64,000 nt of DNA from Dokdonella_A sp014338185. GTDB taxonomy: Bacteria; Pseudomonadota; Gammaproteobacteria; Xanthomonadales; Rhodanobacteraceae. Within the stretch, counting starts at the first letter, position 1; each line of letters starts with the position of its first letter. Position numbers and translations under genes: made by a program. Positions 1-7,550 of this stretch are shown in pieces. Under the pieces are notes generated by a model that worked only from the letters and a program-made list of their open reading frames with translations, did no database searches and was not told where the DNA came from. The stretch lies in the NCBI GenBank assembly GCA_030263295.1, contig SZOS01000009.1:1-64000 (forward strand), read 5' to 3'.

Positions 1-237
1 CGCACCACGCTGGCACAGGCCGGCGATGGCGCGTTTCAGGTCGAGGCGATCCGCGTGGCCGATGGCGTGTACCTGCGCCTGCGCAGTGCGGAGCAGGCGA
101 GCGCATGGAGCCGGCTGGACGCCGGCGCGATCGCACTCGTGCTGGTCGACACCCGGCTCGGCCTGGTCGGGACAGGCGCCGGACTGGTGCTGCCGCACAC
201 CGGCCCGTTCGAGGTCGTCTACCGGGCGGCGCGCTGA
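1..237 (+). CDS. 3' end of an unidentified protein (partial)
   Basis: The window opens inside this reading frame, which runs open from base 1 to a TGA at 235-237 and gives the last 78 residues. The visible part looks like a small beta-rich domain with alternating hydrophobic residues, ending in FEVVYRAAR. I see no family motif, signal peptide or membrane segment and do not recognise it. Third codon positions are mostly G or C, which supports real coding. It converges on priA across a strong hairpin. The N-terminus lies outside the window, so no function is proposed. Confidence 0.55.
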   Translation, partial: RTTLAQAGDGAFQVEAIRVADGVYLRLRSAEQASAWSRLDAGAIALVLVDTRLGLVGTGAGLVLPHTGPFEVVYRAAR

Positions 238-255
238 GCGCAAGGCCAATCCCCA

Positions 256-287
256 CGCGCACCGGGCACTTGGTTGCCCGGTGCGCG
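256..287. terminator. Bidirectional terminator-like hairpin
   Basis: A perfect stem pairs 256-268 with 275-287 (13 bp, arm CGCGCACCGGGCA) around the six-base loop cttggt. It lies between two converging genes, the partial gene ending at 237 and priA ending at 335, so it can serve both strands. No clear T-run follows on either side. Confidence 0.6.
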
Positions 288-334
288 GGCGACCGCTCCA
301 TCGGATGGCCGTCGAAGTTGATTGTGGTAGGCAC

Positions 335-2491
335 TCAGTACAAGTCGATCGGATCGACGTCGATCGACCAGCGTAGCGCGCGGGGTTGCGGCAGTGCGCG
401 CACCGCGGGCAGCCAGCTGTCGAGGAAGGTCTGCAGCGTCTGGCGCCGCGCGCTTTCCACGACCACCTGGCCGCGCTGCGCCCCGGCGCGACGCGGCATC
501 GGTGCCGCCAGCGGTCCCTGCAGGGACACCTCGTGGCCGCCGGGTGCGGCGGCGACGGCCGCGCGCAGGAAGCCGTGCAATTGCCGCTCGTCGCTCGACT
601 CGGCCCGCAGCAGCGCCAGTAGCGTGTATGGCGGCAGCATCGCGGCCTGGCGCTCGGCGAGCAGTTCCTGCGCGACCGCGGCGTAGCCGCGCTCGATGAG
701 CGCGCGCAGCAGTCCATGCCCGGGATCGTGGGTCTGCAACAGCACGCGGCCCGCGTGCTGCGCGCGGCCGGCGCGGCCGGCGACCTGCACGATGAGTTGC
801 GCGAGGCGCTCGGTGGCGCGGAAGTCCACGCTGTACAGCGCCTCGTCCACGCCCACCACGACCACCAGCGTGAGTCGCGCGAGGTCATGGCCCTTGGCCA
901 GCATCTGGGTGCCGACCAGCAGGCGCGCGCCGGGACGGTCCAGGCTTTCCAGCAGCGCCTCGCGCGTGCGCCGGCCGCGCGTGCTGTCGCGGTCGATGCG
1001 CACGATCGGAACCTGCGCGAAACGTGCCGCCAGCGCTTCCTCCAGGCGCTCGGTGCCTTCGCCCAGCGCATGCAGCGCGAGGCCGCCACAGGCAGGGCAG
1101 GCGCTGGGCATGCGCTGCTGCGCACCACAGTGGTGGCAGCGCAACACGTGCGCACGGCGGTGCAGGGTGAGCGCACGGTCGCAGGCATCACAGCGCGCGC
1201 TCCAGCCGCAGTCATGGCACAGCAGCACCGGCGCGTAGCCGCGCCGGTTGCGGAACACCAGCACCTGCTCGTCGCGTGCGAGGCAGGCCTCGATCTCGGC
1301 CAGCGCAGGCGCGGCCAGACCATGGTGCAGGCGCTGGTGGCGCAGGTCGAGCAGCTGCATCGTCGGCGGCTCGGCGCCGCCCGCGCGCTGTGTCAGCCGC
1401 AAGGCGCGATAACGCCCGGCCGCCACGTTGGCCAGGCTTTCCAGCGACGGCGTGGCACTGCCGAGCACGAGCGGCACGCCCAGCGCGCGTGCGCGCACCA
1501 CGGCCAGGTCGCGCGCGTGGTAGCGAAAACCCTCATGCTGCTTGTAGGAGCTGTCGTGCTCCTCGTCGACGATGATCGCGCCCGCACGCGCGAGCGGCAC
1601 CAGGATCGCCGAGCGCGTGCCCAGCAGCAGCTGCGCGCTGCCATCGGCCGCAGCCTGCCAGGCGCGGGCGCGCTCGACTTCGCCCAAGCCCGAATGCAGC
1701 ACCGCGACATCGACGCCGATGCCGGCGCGGAAGCGGCTGATCGCCTGCGGCGTGAGCGCGATCTCGGGCACCAGCACGAGCACCTGCCGGCCGCGCGCGA
1801 TCGCGGCGCGTGCGATCGCCAGATACACCTCGGTCTTGCCGCTGCCGGTCACGCCGTCGAGCAGGAAGGTGGCGTGGCCCGCGCTTGCCAGCACCGCAGC
1901 CACGGCCGCCTGTTGCTCGGGATTGAGCGCGCGCACGGCTGTCGTGGGCGCCGCGGGCGCTGCCGCTGCGGCTGCTTCGACCCAGCCGCGACGGACCGCG
2001 GTGCGCAGCGCCGCGGCGCCACCAAGGTCGCGCGCGGCGGCAGCCGCCAGCGGCTGAGCGGCCAGCGCCGCGAGCAACGCGTCAAGGCGGGTCCCGCGGC
2101 GACGCTGCGGGTCGGCCAGCGCGGCGTGACCCAGTGGCGTGAGCTGCCAGCCGCCTGCGCTTGTGCGCGCGGGTGGCGCGCCCCGGCGCAGCAGCGCGGG
2201 CAAGGCCGCGAACAGCACTTCGCCCAGCGCATGCTGGTAGTAGCGCGCGGCCCAGCGCAGCGTCGCGAGCAGCTCGCCTGCGAGCACGGGCTCGGCGTCG
2301 AGCACCGTCTCGATCGCCCTGAGCCGATCCGGTGCCTCGCTGTGGTCGCACTGCTCGACCACGATGCCGACGAGGCGCCGCCGCGCGAAAGGCACGCGCA
2401 CGCGACAGCCGACCGCGACCGCGTCCTCGGCGAGGTAGTCGAACAGGCCAGGCAGGGGCAGTGGCAGCGCCACGCGCAGGATGGCGGACAT
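335..2491 (-). CDS. priA: Primosomal protein N' (replication restart helicase PriA)
   Basis: PriA is a 3'-to-5' superfamily 2 helicase that recognises collapsed replication forks and reloads DnaB independently of DnaA. At 718 residues the length is typical. The N-terminal 3'BD-like DNA-binding segment begins MSAILRVALPLPLPGLFDY. Walker A (GVTGSGKTEVY) lies near residues 211-221 and the DEEH box near 308. A cysteine-rich zinc module (CHDCGW, CDACD, CHHCG, CPACGG) spans about 425-470, inside the helicase core as in the family. Helicase motifs V and VI are seen in GTQMLAKGHD and QVAGRAGRA. The ATG at 2491 gives the expected N-terminus. The gene stands alone; its upstream side is the structured 2492-2962 gap. 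Confidence 0.95.
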   Translation of the reverse strand: MSAILRVALPLPLPGLFDYLAEDAVAVGCRVRVPFARRRLVGIVVEQCDHSEAPDRLRAIETVLDAEPVLAGELLATLRWAARYYQHALGEVLFAALPALLRRGAPPARTSAGGWQLTPLGHAALADPQRRRGTRLDALLAALAAQPLAAAAARDLGGAAALRTAVRRGWVEAAAAAAPAAPTTAVRALNPEQQAAVAAVLASAGHATFLLDGVTGSGKTEVYLAIARAAIARGRQVLVLVPEIALTPQAISRFRAGIGVDVAVLHSGLGEVERARAWQAAADGSAQLLLGTRSAILVPLARAGAIIVDEEHDSSYKQHEGFRYHARDLAVVRARALGVPLVLGSATPSLESLANVAAGRYRALRLTQRAGGAEPPTMQLLDLRHQRLHHGLAAPALAEIEACLARDEQVLVFRNRRGYAPVLLCHDCGWSARCDACDRALTLHRRAHVLRCHHCGAQQRMPSACPACGGLALHALGEGTERLEEALAARFAQVPIVRIDRDSTRGRRTREALLESLDRPGARLLVGTQMLAKGHDLARLTLVVVVGVDEALYSVDFRATERLAQLIVQVAGRAGRAQHAGRVLLQTHDPGHGLLRALIERGYAAVAQELLAERQAAMLPPYTLLALLRAESSDERQLHGFLRAAVAAAPGGHEVSLQGPLAAPMPRRAGAQRGQVVVESARRQTLQTFLDSWLPAVRALPQPRALRWSIDVDPIDLY

Positions 2492-2628
2492 GCGTCGAGC
2501 TAAGCCGGTTACGGCTTGGCGCGCAAGGTTTGCTGCGCCGCAGTACGACAGGGTCGGACTTGCGTGCGCTTCCTCAGCCGGTGGTCAGCATTGGGTGCTA
2601 AGTAGCGACGGTGCAAACGAAATATTTC

Positions 2629-2651
2629 TTATCCACACGATCTGTGGATAA
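2629..2651. promoter_or_regulatory. Pair of inverted consensus DnaA boxes
   Basis: TTATCCACA at 2629-2637 and its exact reverse complement TGTGGATAA at 2643-2651 face each other across five bases. TTATCCACA is the high-affinity DnaA box of E. coli oriC. A degenerate relative, the palindrome TTGTGCACAA, lies at 2831-2840. The stretch around 2713-2760 is markedly AT-rich for this genome. Together these suggest DnaA binding, either as an origin or as a DnaA-regulated or titration site. No dnaA, dnaN, gyrB or mnmG is nearby, so an origin assignment is open. Confidence 0.5.
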
Positions 2652-2712
2652 CCATGTGGACGAACCCGCCCGCGCATGCGCCAATCCCCGTGAAAAATGC
2701 CGCTGCCTCACC

Positions 2713-2740
2713 TTGGTCAACTTTTGACCAATTTTTAATC
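2713..2740 (+). promoter_or_regulatory. Operator-like inverted repeat overlapping a possible sigma-70 promoter
   Basis: TTGGTCAA (2713-2720) and TTGACCAA (2724-2731) are perfect 8-bp inverted arms around ctt, as expected for a dimeric repressor or activator. The left arm also offers a -35 hexamer TTGGTC (2713-2718), 16 bases before a -10 TTTAAT (2735-2740), which would start transcription near 2747 toward the sigma-factor operon. The regulator cannot be named from sequence. This is the only clear palindrome plus promoter combination in the gap. Confidence 0.4.
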
Positions 2741-2745
2741 TCTTT

Positions 2746-2853
2746 GTGTTTCAACGGGTTGCGGTGGCGTACGGCCCGGGTTTGGAGCCGGTTCAGCATG
2801 CCCGCCCACGCTCCCGACCCGTCTGCACGATTGTGCACAACCCATTGAAACAC
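2746..2853. repeat. Long-range inverted repeat, possible structured RNA
   Basis: GTGTTTCAACGGGTTG (2746-2761) is matched at 15 of 16 positions by the reverse complement of 2838-2853. The 76 bases between contain two further possible stems: GGGT-tt-GGAGC paired with GCTCC-cg-ACCC, and TGCAC-N4-GTGCA near the distal arm. On the minus strand the single mismatch becomes a G-U wobble, so the outer stem is fully paired there, which favours a minus-strand RNA of about 108 nt. On the plus strand the element would lie at the 5' end of the sigma-operon leader. No known RNA family was recognised. Confidence 0.3.
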
Positions 2854-2962
2854 CGTTGGCCGAGGCCGCGCGGCCGCGCGCGTCAACCCACGCCGCGATC
2901 GTGCGTTGAGAACAGCCGTTCCTGCGCGAGAATCCAGCCACGTGCACGCGATCGACCAGTTC

Positions 2963-3550
2963 ATGAGCCCACTTCCGCTCGACGAGGCCGGATCCGCCCC
3001 GGCGCAGGCGCGCGCGGGCGATCTCGAGGTGTTCCTGCGCGGCGTGGAGCGGCGTGCCTGGCGCATCGCCGAGCTGGCCACGCGCGAACGCGAGGATGCA
3101 CTGGAGATCGTGCAGGAGGCGATGCTGGGTTTCGTGCGGCGTTATGGCGCGCATCCGCCCGCCCAGTGGCCACCGTTGTTCTGGCGCGTGCTCGACAGCC
3201 GCGTTCACGACTGGCACCGGCGCCACGTGGTGCGCAGCCGCTGGAGCGCGTGGCTGGGCCGCCTCGGCGGCGACGAGGACGATGCGAGCGCCGACCCGCT
3301 GCTGTCGATCGCCGACGGGCGCGAACCCGGTCCGCTTGCGCGCCTGGCCGACCGCGAGGCCGGGCAGGCGCTCGACGCGGCGCTGCGTGCATTGCCGCTG
3401 CGCCAGCGCCAGGCCTTCCTGCTGCGCATGTGGGAAGGACTGGACGTGGCGCAGACCGCCATCGCGATGCGCTGCAGCCAGGGCAGCGTCAAGACCCACC
3501 TGTCGCGCGCGCTGGCACGCCTGCGTGGACAACTGGAGCCGCATCGATGA
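2963..3550 (+). CDS. ECF-type RNA polymerase sigma factor
   Basis: This protein would direct RNA polymerase to a specific promoter set. Region 2 is seen in the first half (ELATREREDALEIVQEAML through LFWRVLDSRVHDWHRR). Region 4 is seen at the C-terminus (LPLRQRQAFLLRMWEG, then a helix-turn-helix ending GSVKTHLSRALARLR). From the ATG at 2963 it is 195 residues; an in-frame upstream start at 2906 would add 19 residues of unconvincing sequence. Its TGA overlaps the ATG of the next gene (ATGA), so the three genes 2963-4631 form one operon. The upstream gap carries a candidate promoter and operator. The regulon is unknown. Confidence 0.85.
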   Translation: MSPLPLDEAGSAPAQARAGDLEVFLRGVERRAWRIAELATREREDALEIVQEAMLGFVRRYGAHPPAQWPPLFWRVLDSRVHDWHRRHVVRSRWSAWLGRLGGDEDDASADPLLSIADGREPGPLARLADREAGQALDAALRALPLRQRQAFLLRMWEGLDVAQTAIAMRCSQGSVKTHLSRALARLRGQLEPHR

Positions 3551-3924
3551 ACCCACCCGCACGCGAACCCTGGCTGGAGCGCTCGCTGGCGCTGCTCGAC
3601 GACTCGCTCGCGGCCGTCGACGCGGCCACACTGTCGCGACTGAACCAGGCACGCCAGCGTGCGCTCGCGCAGCGCACGCGGCGTCGCTGGCTCGGTGCCG
3701 GTGCGCTGGGCGCGACCGCGGCCTTGCTGCTCGCACTCGCGGTGCAGCGCCACCTGCCTGCGCCCTCGCCGGCGGCGCCGCCGGTTGCGGAAGCGGTCGC
3801 GAGCGCGTCCACGGACGCAGCCACGGCCAGCGGGCTCGACGCCGCGTGGAGCGACATCGACGAGGCCGAACTGGCCGACGACCTCGCGTTCTACAGCTGG
3901 CTCGCGACCCAGTCCGAACTGTGA
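3547..3924 (+). CDS. DUF3619-type single-pass membrane protein, possible anti-sigma factor
   Basis: A 125-residue protein translationally coupled to the sigma gene by an ATGA overlap. The N-terminal cytoplasmic part is basic and contains LARQRALAQRTRRRW-like sequence just before one membrane segment at about residues 41-61 (LGAGALGATAALLLALAVQ). The rest is an Ala/Pro-rich stretch and an acidic tail (DIDEAELADDLAFYSWL). Length, topology and position after a sigma factor match the DUF3619 family. An anti-sigma role is inferred only from topology and operon position. Its stop overlaps the next start (TGATG). Confidence 0.75.
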   Translation: MNPPAREPWLERSLALLDDSLAAVDAATLSRLNQARQRALAQRTRRRWLGAGALGATAALLLALAVQRHLPAPSPAAPPVAEAVASASTDAATASGLDAAWSDIDEAELADDLAFYSWLATQSEL

Positions 3925-4631
3925 TGACACGCCTGGGCTTGCACCACCGCGATCGCCACAGCCTGCAGCGCATGCCTGCGCCGGAGCGCGGCGTACGCCG
4001 GCTGTGGGCGTGGCTCGCTCTGGTGCTGTTGCTGGTGGCCGCGACCGGCGCCTGCGCCGCACCCGCGGCCGCGGATGCGCCCAAGGCGCGGGTCGCATGG
4101 GAGCAGCTTGCGCCGGTCGAGCGCAGCGTGCTGGCGCCCGTGCAGTCGCAATGGGCCGGCCTCGGGCCGCGCCAGCAGCAGGCGCTGCGCCGGCTCGTGG
4201 CACGCTGGCAGGATGCGCCGCCACCGCGCCGGCGGGTGATCGAGCAGCGTCTGCAGCATTGGGCCGGGCTCACACCGGCCCAGCGCATGACGCAGGCGCG
4301 GCAACTGGCGCGCCTGCGCGCGCTGCCGCCCGCCCGGCAACAGCGCCTGCGCGAGGTGTGGGCGCGCTTCCAGTCCCTGCCGCCGGCCGAGCGCGCCGCG
4401 CTGCGTGCACGGTTCGCGGCGCATGCGGCCACGGTGATGCCCGATGCAGCCGGTCCGCACTGGACGCCCGCACCGCTGCGCGCGCTCACGCCGATGCAGC
4501 GCCAGGCGCTGCGAGCCCACCTGCGCAGCCTGCCGCCGCAGGCGCGCGCGGACGAACGGGCACGCCTGCTCGCGCTCACGCCGCAACAGCTGCGCGACTA
4601 CGTGCGTGAGCTGCCGCCTGCGCAGCCCTGA
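3924..4631 (+). CDS. DUF3106 domain secreted or anchored protein
   Basis: A 235-residue protein, last in the sigma operon. A basic N-terminus precedes a hydrophobic segment at about residues 27-45 (AWLALVLLLVAATGACA) that acts as a signal peptide or anchor. The remainder is built from short repeats of the form LxPxxRxxLxxxxxxWxxLPP (LAPVERSVL, LGPRQQQAL, LTPAQRMTQ, LPPAERAAL, LTPMQRQAL), a pattern of DUF3106 proteins. The repeats are rich in Arg, Gln and Ala and probably helical. A periplasmic role linked to the sigma/DUF3619 pair is an inference from conserved gene order. The start uses the overlapping ATG at 3924. Confidence 0.75.
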   Translation: MTRLGLHHRDRHSLQRMPAPERGVRRLWAWLALVLLLVAATGACAAPAAADAPKARVAWEQLAPVERSVLAPVQSQWAGLGPRQQQALRRLVARWQDAPPPRRRVIEQRLQHWAGLTPAQRMTQARQLARLRALPPARQQRLREVWARFQSLPPAERAALRARFAAHAATVMPDAAGPHWTPAPLRALTPMQRQALRAHLRSLPPQARADERARLLALTPQQLRDYVRELPPAQP

Positions 4632-4680
4632 CGGCCGCGGTCCCGATGCGCGCAGGCCGGCCCCGCAAGACCCGCTGTGG

Positions 4681-4702
4681 GCGGTCACGCCTGCGTGACC
4701 GC
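4681..4702. terminator. Terminator-like hairpin between convergent genes
   Basis: GCGGTCACGC (4681-4690) pairs perfectly with GCGTGACCGC (4693-4702), giving a 9-bp stem with a four-base loop in practice. It lies between the sigma operon ending at 4631 and the convergent DUF3667 gene ending at 4714. No T-run is evident. Confidence 0.5.
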
Positions 4703-4713
4703 CGCCGCGGGCA

Positions 4714-5898
4714 TCAGCTGGTGGCGAGGCTCGCGATGGTCGCCCCTACCATGCCCAAGGTGAGCAGGACGAGGTAGCACAGGCCCACCCACATGAACTT
4801 GAGCGTGGTCATGATCCAGCCCTGGCGGTACACGCGCTTGGCCATGAGGAACGGATACACGAACAGCCATGTCCATATCAGCGCGCTGAGCACGCCGAAC
4901 ACGGTCCCGAGCCAGGCGGCCATCGTTCCCAGCCATGAGGCGAGCCAGTACACGAGCACGAGCAGCAGCAGCGACAGGAACGCAAACGCGTGGCTGTGCA
5001 GCGCGACCATCAGGTGTTCCATGTACAGCCGGCGCTTGAACAGGTAGGCGAGCTTGAGCAGCAGCGCGAGGAACGGCATCAGTACGAACATCGTCTGCGG
5101 CAGCACCGCGAACATGCCTTGCACGAGGTGCGAAGGTTCGCGCTTGGCCAGCAGCAGGTTGTCCCTGACGCGCAGGGTGAGCGCATACAGGCGCGCGTTG
5201 ACCGCCTCGGGCAACCACGCCACCCGCGTGTTCTGCGCGGTGGGCCGCCACTCCTGGCCATCGATGCGGATCGCCGCGGGCGTGGCCGGATCGGCCGGCG
5301 TCGGACGGCCGTTGGCGATGGCGTTGGCGCGATCGAGCAGGAACTGGCGGCGTGCGCGCGCGGCCGCCCGGGTGGCACTGAGCGCGGCATCGAGCCGTGC
5401 GAGTTGACGCGTGCCCACCGCGGGTGCGCTGCGCGCACTCTCGATCGCCTGCTCGCGCGCCTGCAGGCTTGCCGCCAGTTCCTCGGGCGTCTGTGCCGAT
5501 TCGATGTCATGCAGTGAGGTGCCCTGGACGACGTCCGCATCGATCGCACCGAAATCGAAACTGACCTGTATCGCGAAGAACGCGAGGATGCACAGGAAGA
5601 AGAACAGCCGGAACGGCGTGACGTAGCGCGTGCGGCGGCCGGCCAGGTATTCGTTGGTGAGGAAGCCGGGGCGCAAGTACAGCGGCACCAGCGTGCGGAA
5701 GATGCGCGAATCGACGTTGAACAGCGTGTCGCCGATGTCCGCCATCACGCTGGCGAGGTGGCGGATCATGCCCTTCACCGGCTGACCGCAGGCGTGGCAA
5801 TACGGGCCCTGCAGCGGGACGCCACAATTGCCGCACGCAAGCGCCGGCGCGATCGACTCGACCGGGGGGTTGGCCGCTACCGGTTCATGCGTGCCCAT
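4714..5898 (-). CDS. DUF3667-type zinc-ribbon membrane protein
   Basis: A 394-residue protein that starts with a zinc ribbon (CGNCGVPLQGPYCHACGQ) followed by a conserved cytoplasmic segment (HLASVMADIGDTLFNVDSRIFRTL) typical of DUF3667. A membrane segment follows (FRLFFFLCILAFFAIQV), then a long soluble helical loop, and at the C-terminus about four more segments (for example MFVLMPFLALLLKLAYLF and FLSLLLLVLVYWLASWLG). The ATG at 5898 is preceded by GGGGAGC at good spacing, and the zinc ribbon begins soon after, so longer upstream frames are rejected. The biochemical function of the family is not known. It is divergent from the MATE exporter. Confidence 0.85.
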   Translation of the reverse strand: MGTHEPVAANPPVESIAPALACGNCGVPLQGPYCHACGQPVKGMIRHLASVMADIGDTLFNVDSRIFRTLVPLYLRPGFLTNEYLAGRRTRYVTPFRLFFFLCILAFFAIQVSFDFGAIDADVVQGTSLHDIESAQTPEELAASLQAREQAIESARSAPAVGTRQLARLDAALSATRAAARARRQFLLDRANAIANGRPTPADPATPAAIRIDGQEWRPTAQNTRVAWLPEAVNARLYALTLRVRDNLLLAKREPSHLVQGMFAVLPQTMFVLMPFLALLLKLAYLFKRRLYMEHLMVALHSHAFAFLSLLLLVLVYWLASWLGTMAAWLGTVFGVLSALIWTWLFVYPFLMAKRVYRQGWIMTTLKFMWVGLCYLVLLTLGMVGATIASLATS

Positions 5899-6041
5899 GC
5901 GCGCTCCCCGTTCGCCCGTGCCGCACCGACGTGGTGCCGCCGGTGCGTATCGTACGCAAACCCGGTCGCGCTGCGCGGGGCCGTGCCGAAGTCGTGCCAC
6001 AATGGCGCCTGCGCCCGCCCGCCCGACCGCCCCTCCTGCCC

Positions 6042-7439
6042 GTGTCCATCCTGTCGCCGGCGCGCCGCCGCGAACTGCGCGAAACCCTGCAGTTGGCGGT
6101 GCCGCTGGTGCTGGGCCAGCTGTCGGCGGTGGGCATGAACGTGGTCGACGCCTTGCTCGCGGGCCACCTCGACGCCCACACCCTGGGTGCGGTCGCGGTC
6201 GGTACCAGCATCTGGGCGATCGTGATCGTGATCGCGATCGGGGTGATGATGTCGCTGCCACCGTCGGTGGCCCAGCTCAACGGTGCCGGCCTGCGCGAGC
6301 GCATCGGTCCGCTGTTCCGCCAGGCCTTGTGGCTGGCGCTCGTGCTCGGTTGCGCGCTCGGCGTCGCGGTGCACGTGGGCGGGCCGCTGATCGTCTCCCG
6401 CATCGGCATCGATCCGCCGCTGGTCGCCGACGTCGTGCGCTTCCTGCACGCGATCGCCTGGGGTGCGCCGGCGCTGGCCCTGTTCTTCACGCTGCGCGGG
6501 CTCGGCGAAGGCATCGGCGTGACGCGGCCGACACTGTATTTCAGCCTGCTGGGCCTGGTGCTGCTGGTGCCGATCGGCTACACGCTCATGTACGGCGCGT
6601 TCGGCCTGCCGCGACTGGGCGCGCTCGGCAGCGGCATCGCCACCGCGGTGGTGTTGTGGCTGCAGGCGCTGGCATTTGCCTGCTACGTCGTGCGCAGCCG
6701 GCACTACCATGGCCTGGCCGCATTCGCGCGCCTGGAACGGCCCGACTGGCGCGCGATCGGCGGCCTGCTGCACATCGGCGTGCCGATGGCGGTGACCCTG
6801 TTCGCCGAGTCGAGCCTGTTCGTCGCGGTGGCGCTGGCGATCGGCACGCTCGGCACCGATGTGATCGCGGGCCACCAGATCGCGATCAACGTGGCCTCGG
6901 TCGCGTTCATGCTGCCGCTGGGCATCGCGATGGCGACCACGGTGCGCGTCGGCCACGCGGTGGGCGCGGGCGACGCGGCGCGCGTGCGCGATGCGGGGGC
7001 GGTCGGCCTGCTGCTGGTGCTGGGCACGCAGACGCTCACCTCGGGCGCGATGCTGCTCGCGCCCGGCCTCATCGCGCGCGCCTACACCCACGATGCGGCG
7101 GTGATCGCGGTCGCGGTGCAACTGCTCATGCTCGCGGGCGTGTTCCAGTTCTCCGACGGCATCCAGTGCGCGGCCAACGGCGCCCTGCGCGGCCTCAAGG
7201 ACACCCGCGTGCCGATGGCGATCACTCTGTTCGCGTACTGGATGGTGGGACTGCCGATCGGCTGGTGGCTCGCCTTCGCGCGCGGCCATGGCGCGGGCGG
7301 CCTGTGGGTGGGCCTGATCGCGGGCCTGAGCATGGCCGCTGTGCTGCTCACGCGGCGCTTCTGGCGACTCGCGCGGCGGCCGCTGACGCAGTTCGACCAT
7401 GACTCCCGCACCATGCCCGTGGGCGGCGGATTGGGGTAG
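6042..7439 (+). CDS. MATE family multidrug efflux protein (NorM type)
   Basis: An inner-membrane antiporter that exports cationic drugs or metabolites using Na+ or H+ gradients. The N-terminal ELRETLQLAVPLVLGQLSAVGMNVVDALLAG region is the MATE signature, and twelve hydrophobic segments follow across 465 residues with the two-fold repeat seen again near IGGLLHIGVPMAVTLFAES. The GTG at 6042 gives the usual short N-terminus (MSILSPARRREL). An in-frame start at 5931 would add 37 Arg/Pro-rich residues and is less likely. It ends in TAG. The divergent neighbour is the DUF3667 gene. The substrate cannot be predicted. Confidence 0.88.
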   Translation: MSILSPARRRELRETLQLAVPLVLGQLSAVGMNVVDALLAGHLDAHTLGAVAVGTSIWAIVIVIAIGVMMSLPPSVAQLNGAGLRERIGPLFRQALWLALVLGCALGVAVHVGGPLIVSRIGIDPPLVADVVRFLHAIAWGAPALALFFTLRGLGEGIGVTRPTLYFSLLGLVLLVPIGYTLMYGAFGLPRLGALGSGIATAVVLWLQALAFACYVVRSRHYHGLAAFARLERPDWRAIGGLLHIGVPMAVTLFAESSLFVAVALAIGTLGTDVIAGHQIAINVASVAFMLPLGIAMATTVRVGHAVGAGDAARVRDAGAVGLLLVLGTQTLTSGAMLLAPGLIARAYTHDAAVIAVAVQLLMLAGVFQFSDGIQCAANGALRGLKDTRVPMAITLFAYWMVGLPIGWWLAFARGHGAGGLWVGLIAGLSMAAVLLTRRFWRLARRPLTQFDHDSRTMPVGGGLG

Positions 7440-7550
7440 GCTGACTGCCCAACGACGCCTGCGCCGCCGCGCGGCGCGTGGATTCATCCGGCGCGTGCGC
7501 CAGCACGCGCCCATTGCCAGCGCGCACCCAGTGCGCCACCGGAGTCACCC

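Noticed and set aside
716..2503. Long open frame on the plus strand over priA (595 codons)
   Set aside because: It lies wholly antisense to a clear priA, is Arg/Gln/His-rich, and has no motif. Long antisense frames are expected in such GC-rich DNA.
2654..2848. 64-codon frame in the priA-sigma gap
   Set aside because: It begins in the DnaA-box region, has no ribosome site, weak third-position GC bias and no recognisable domain.
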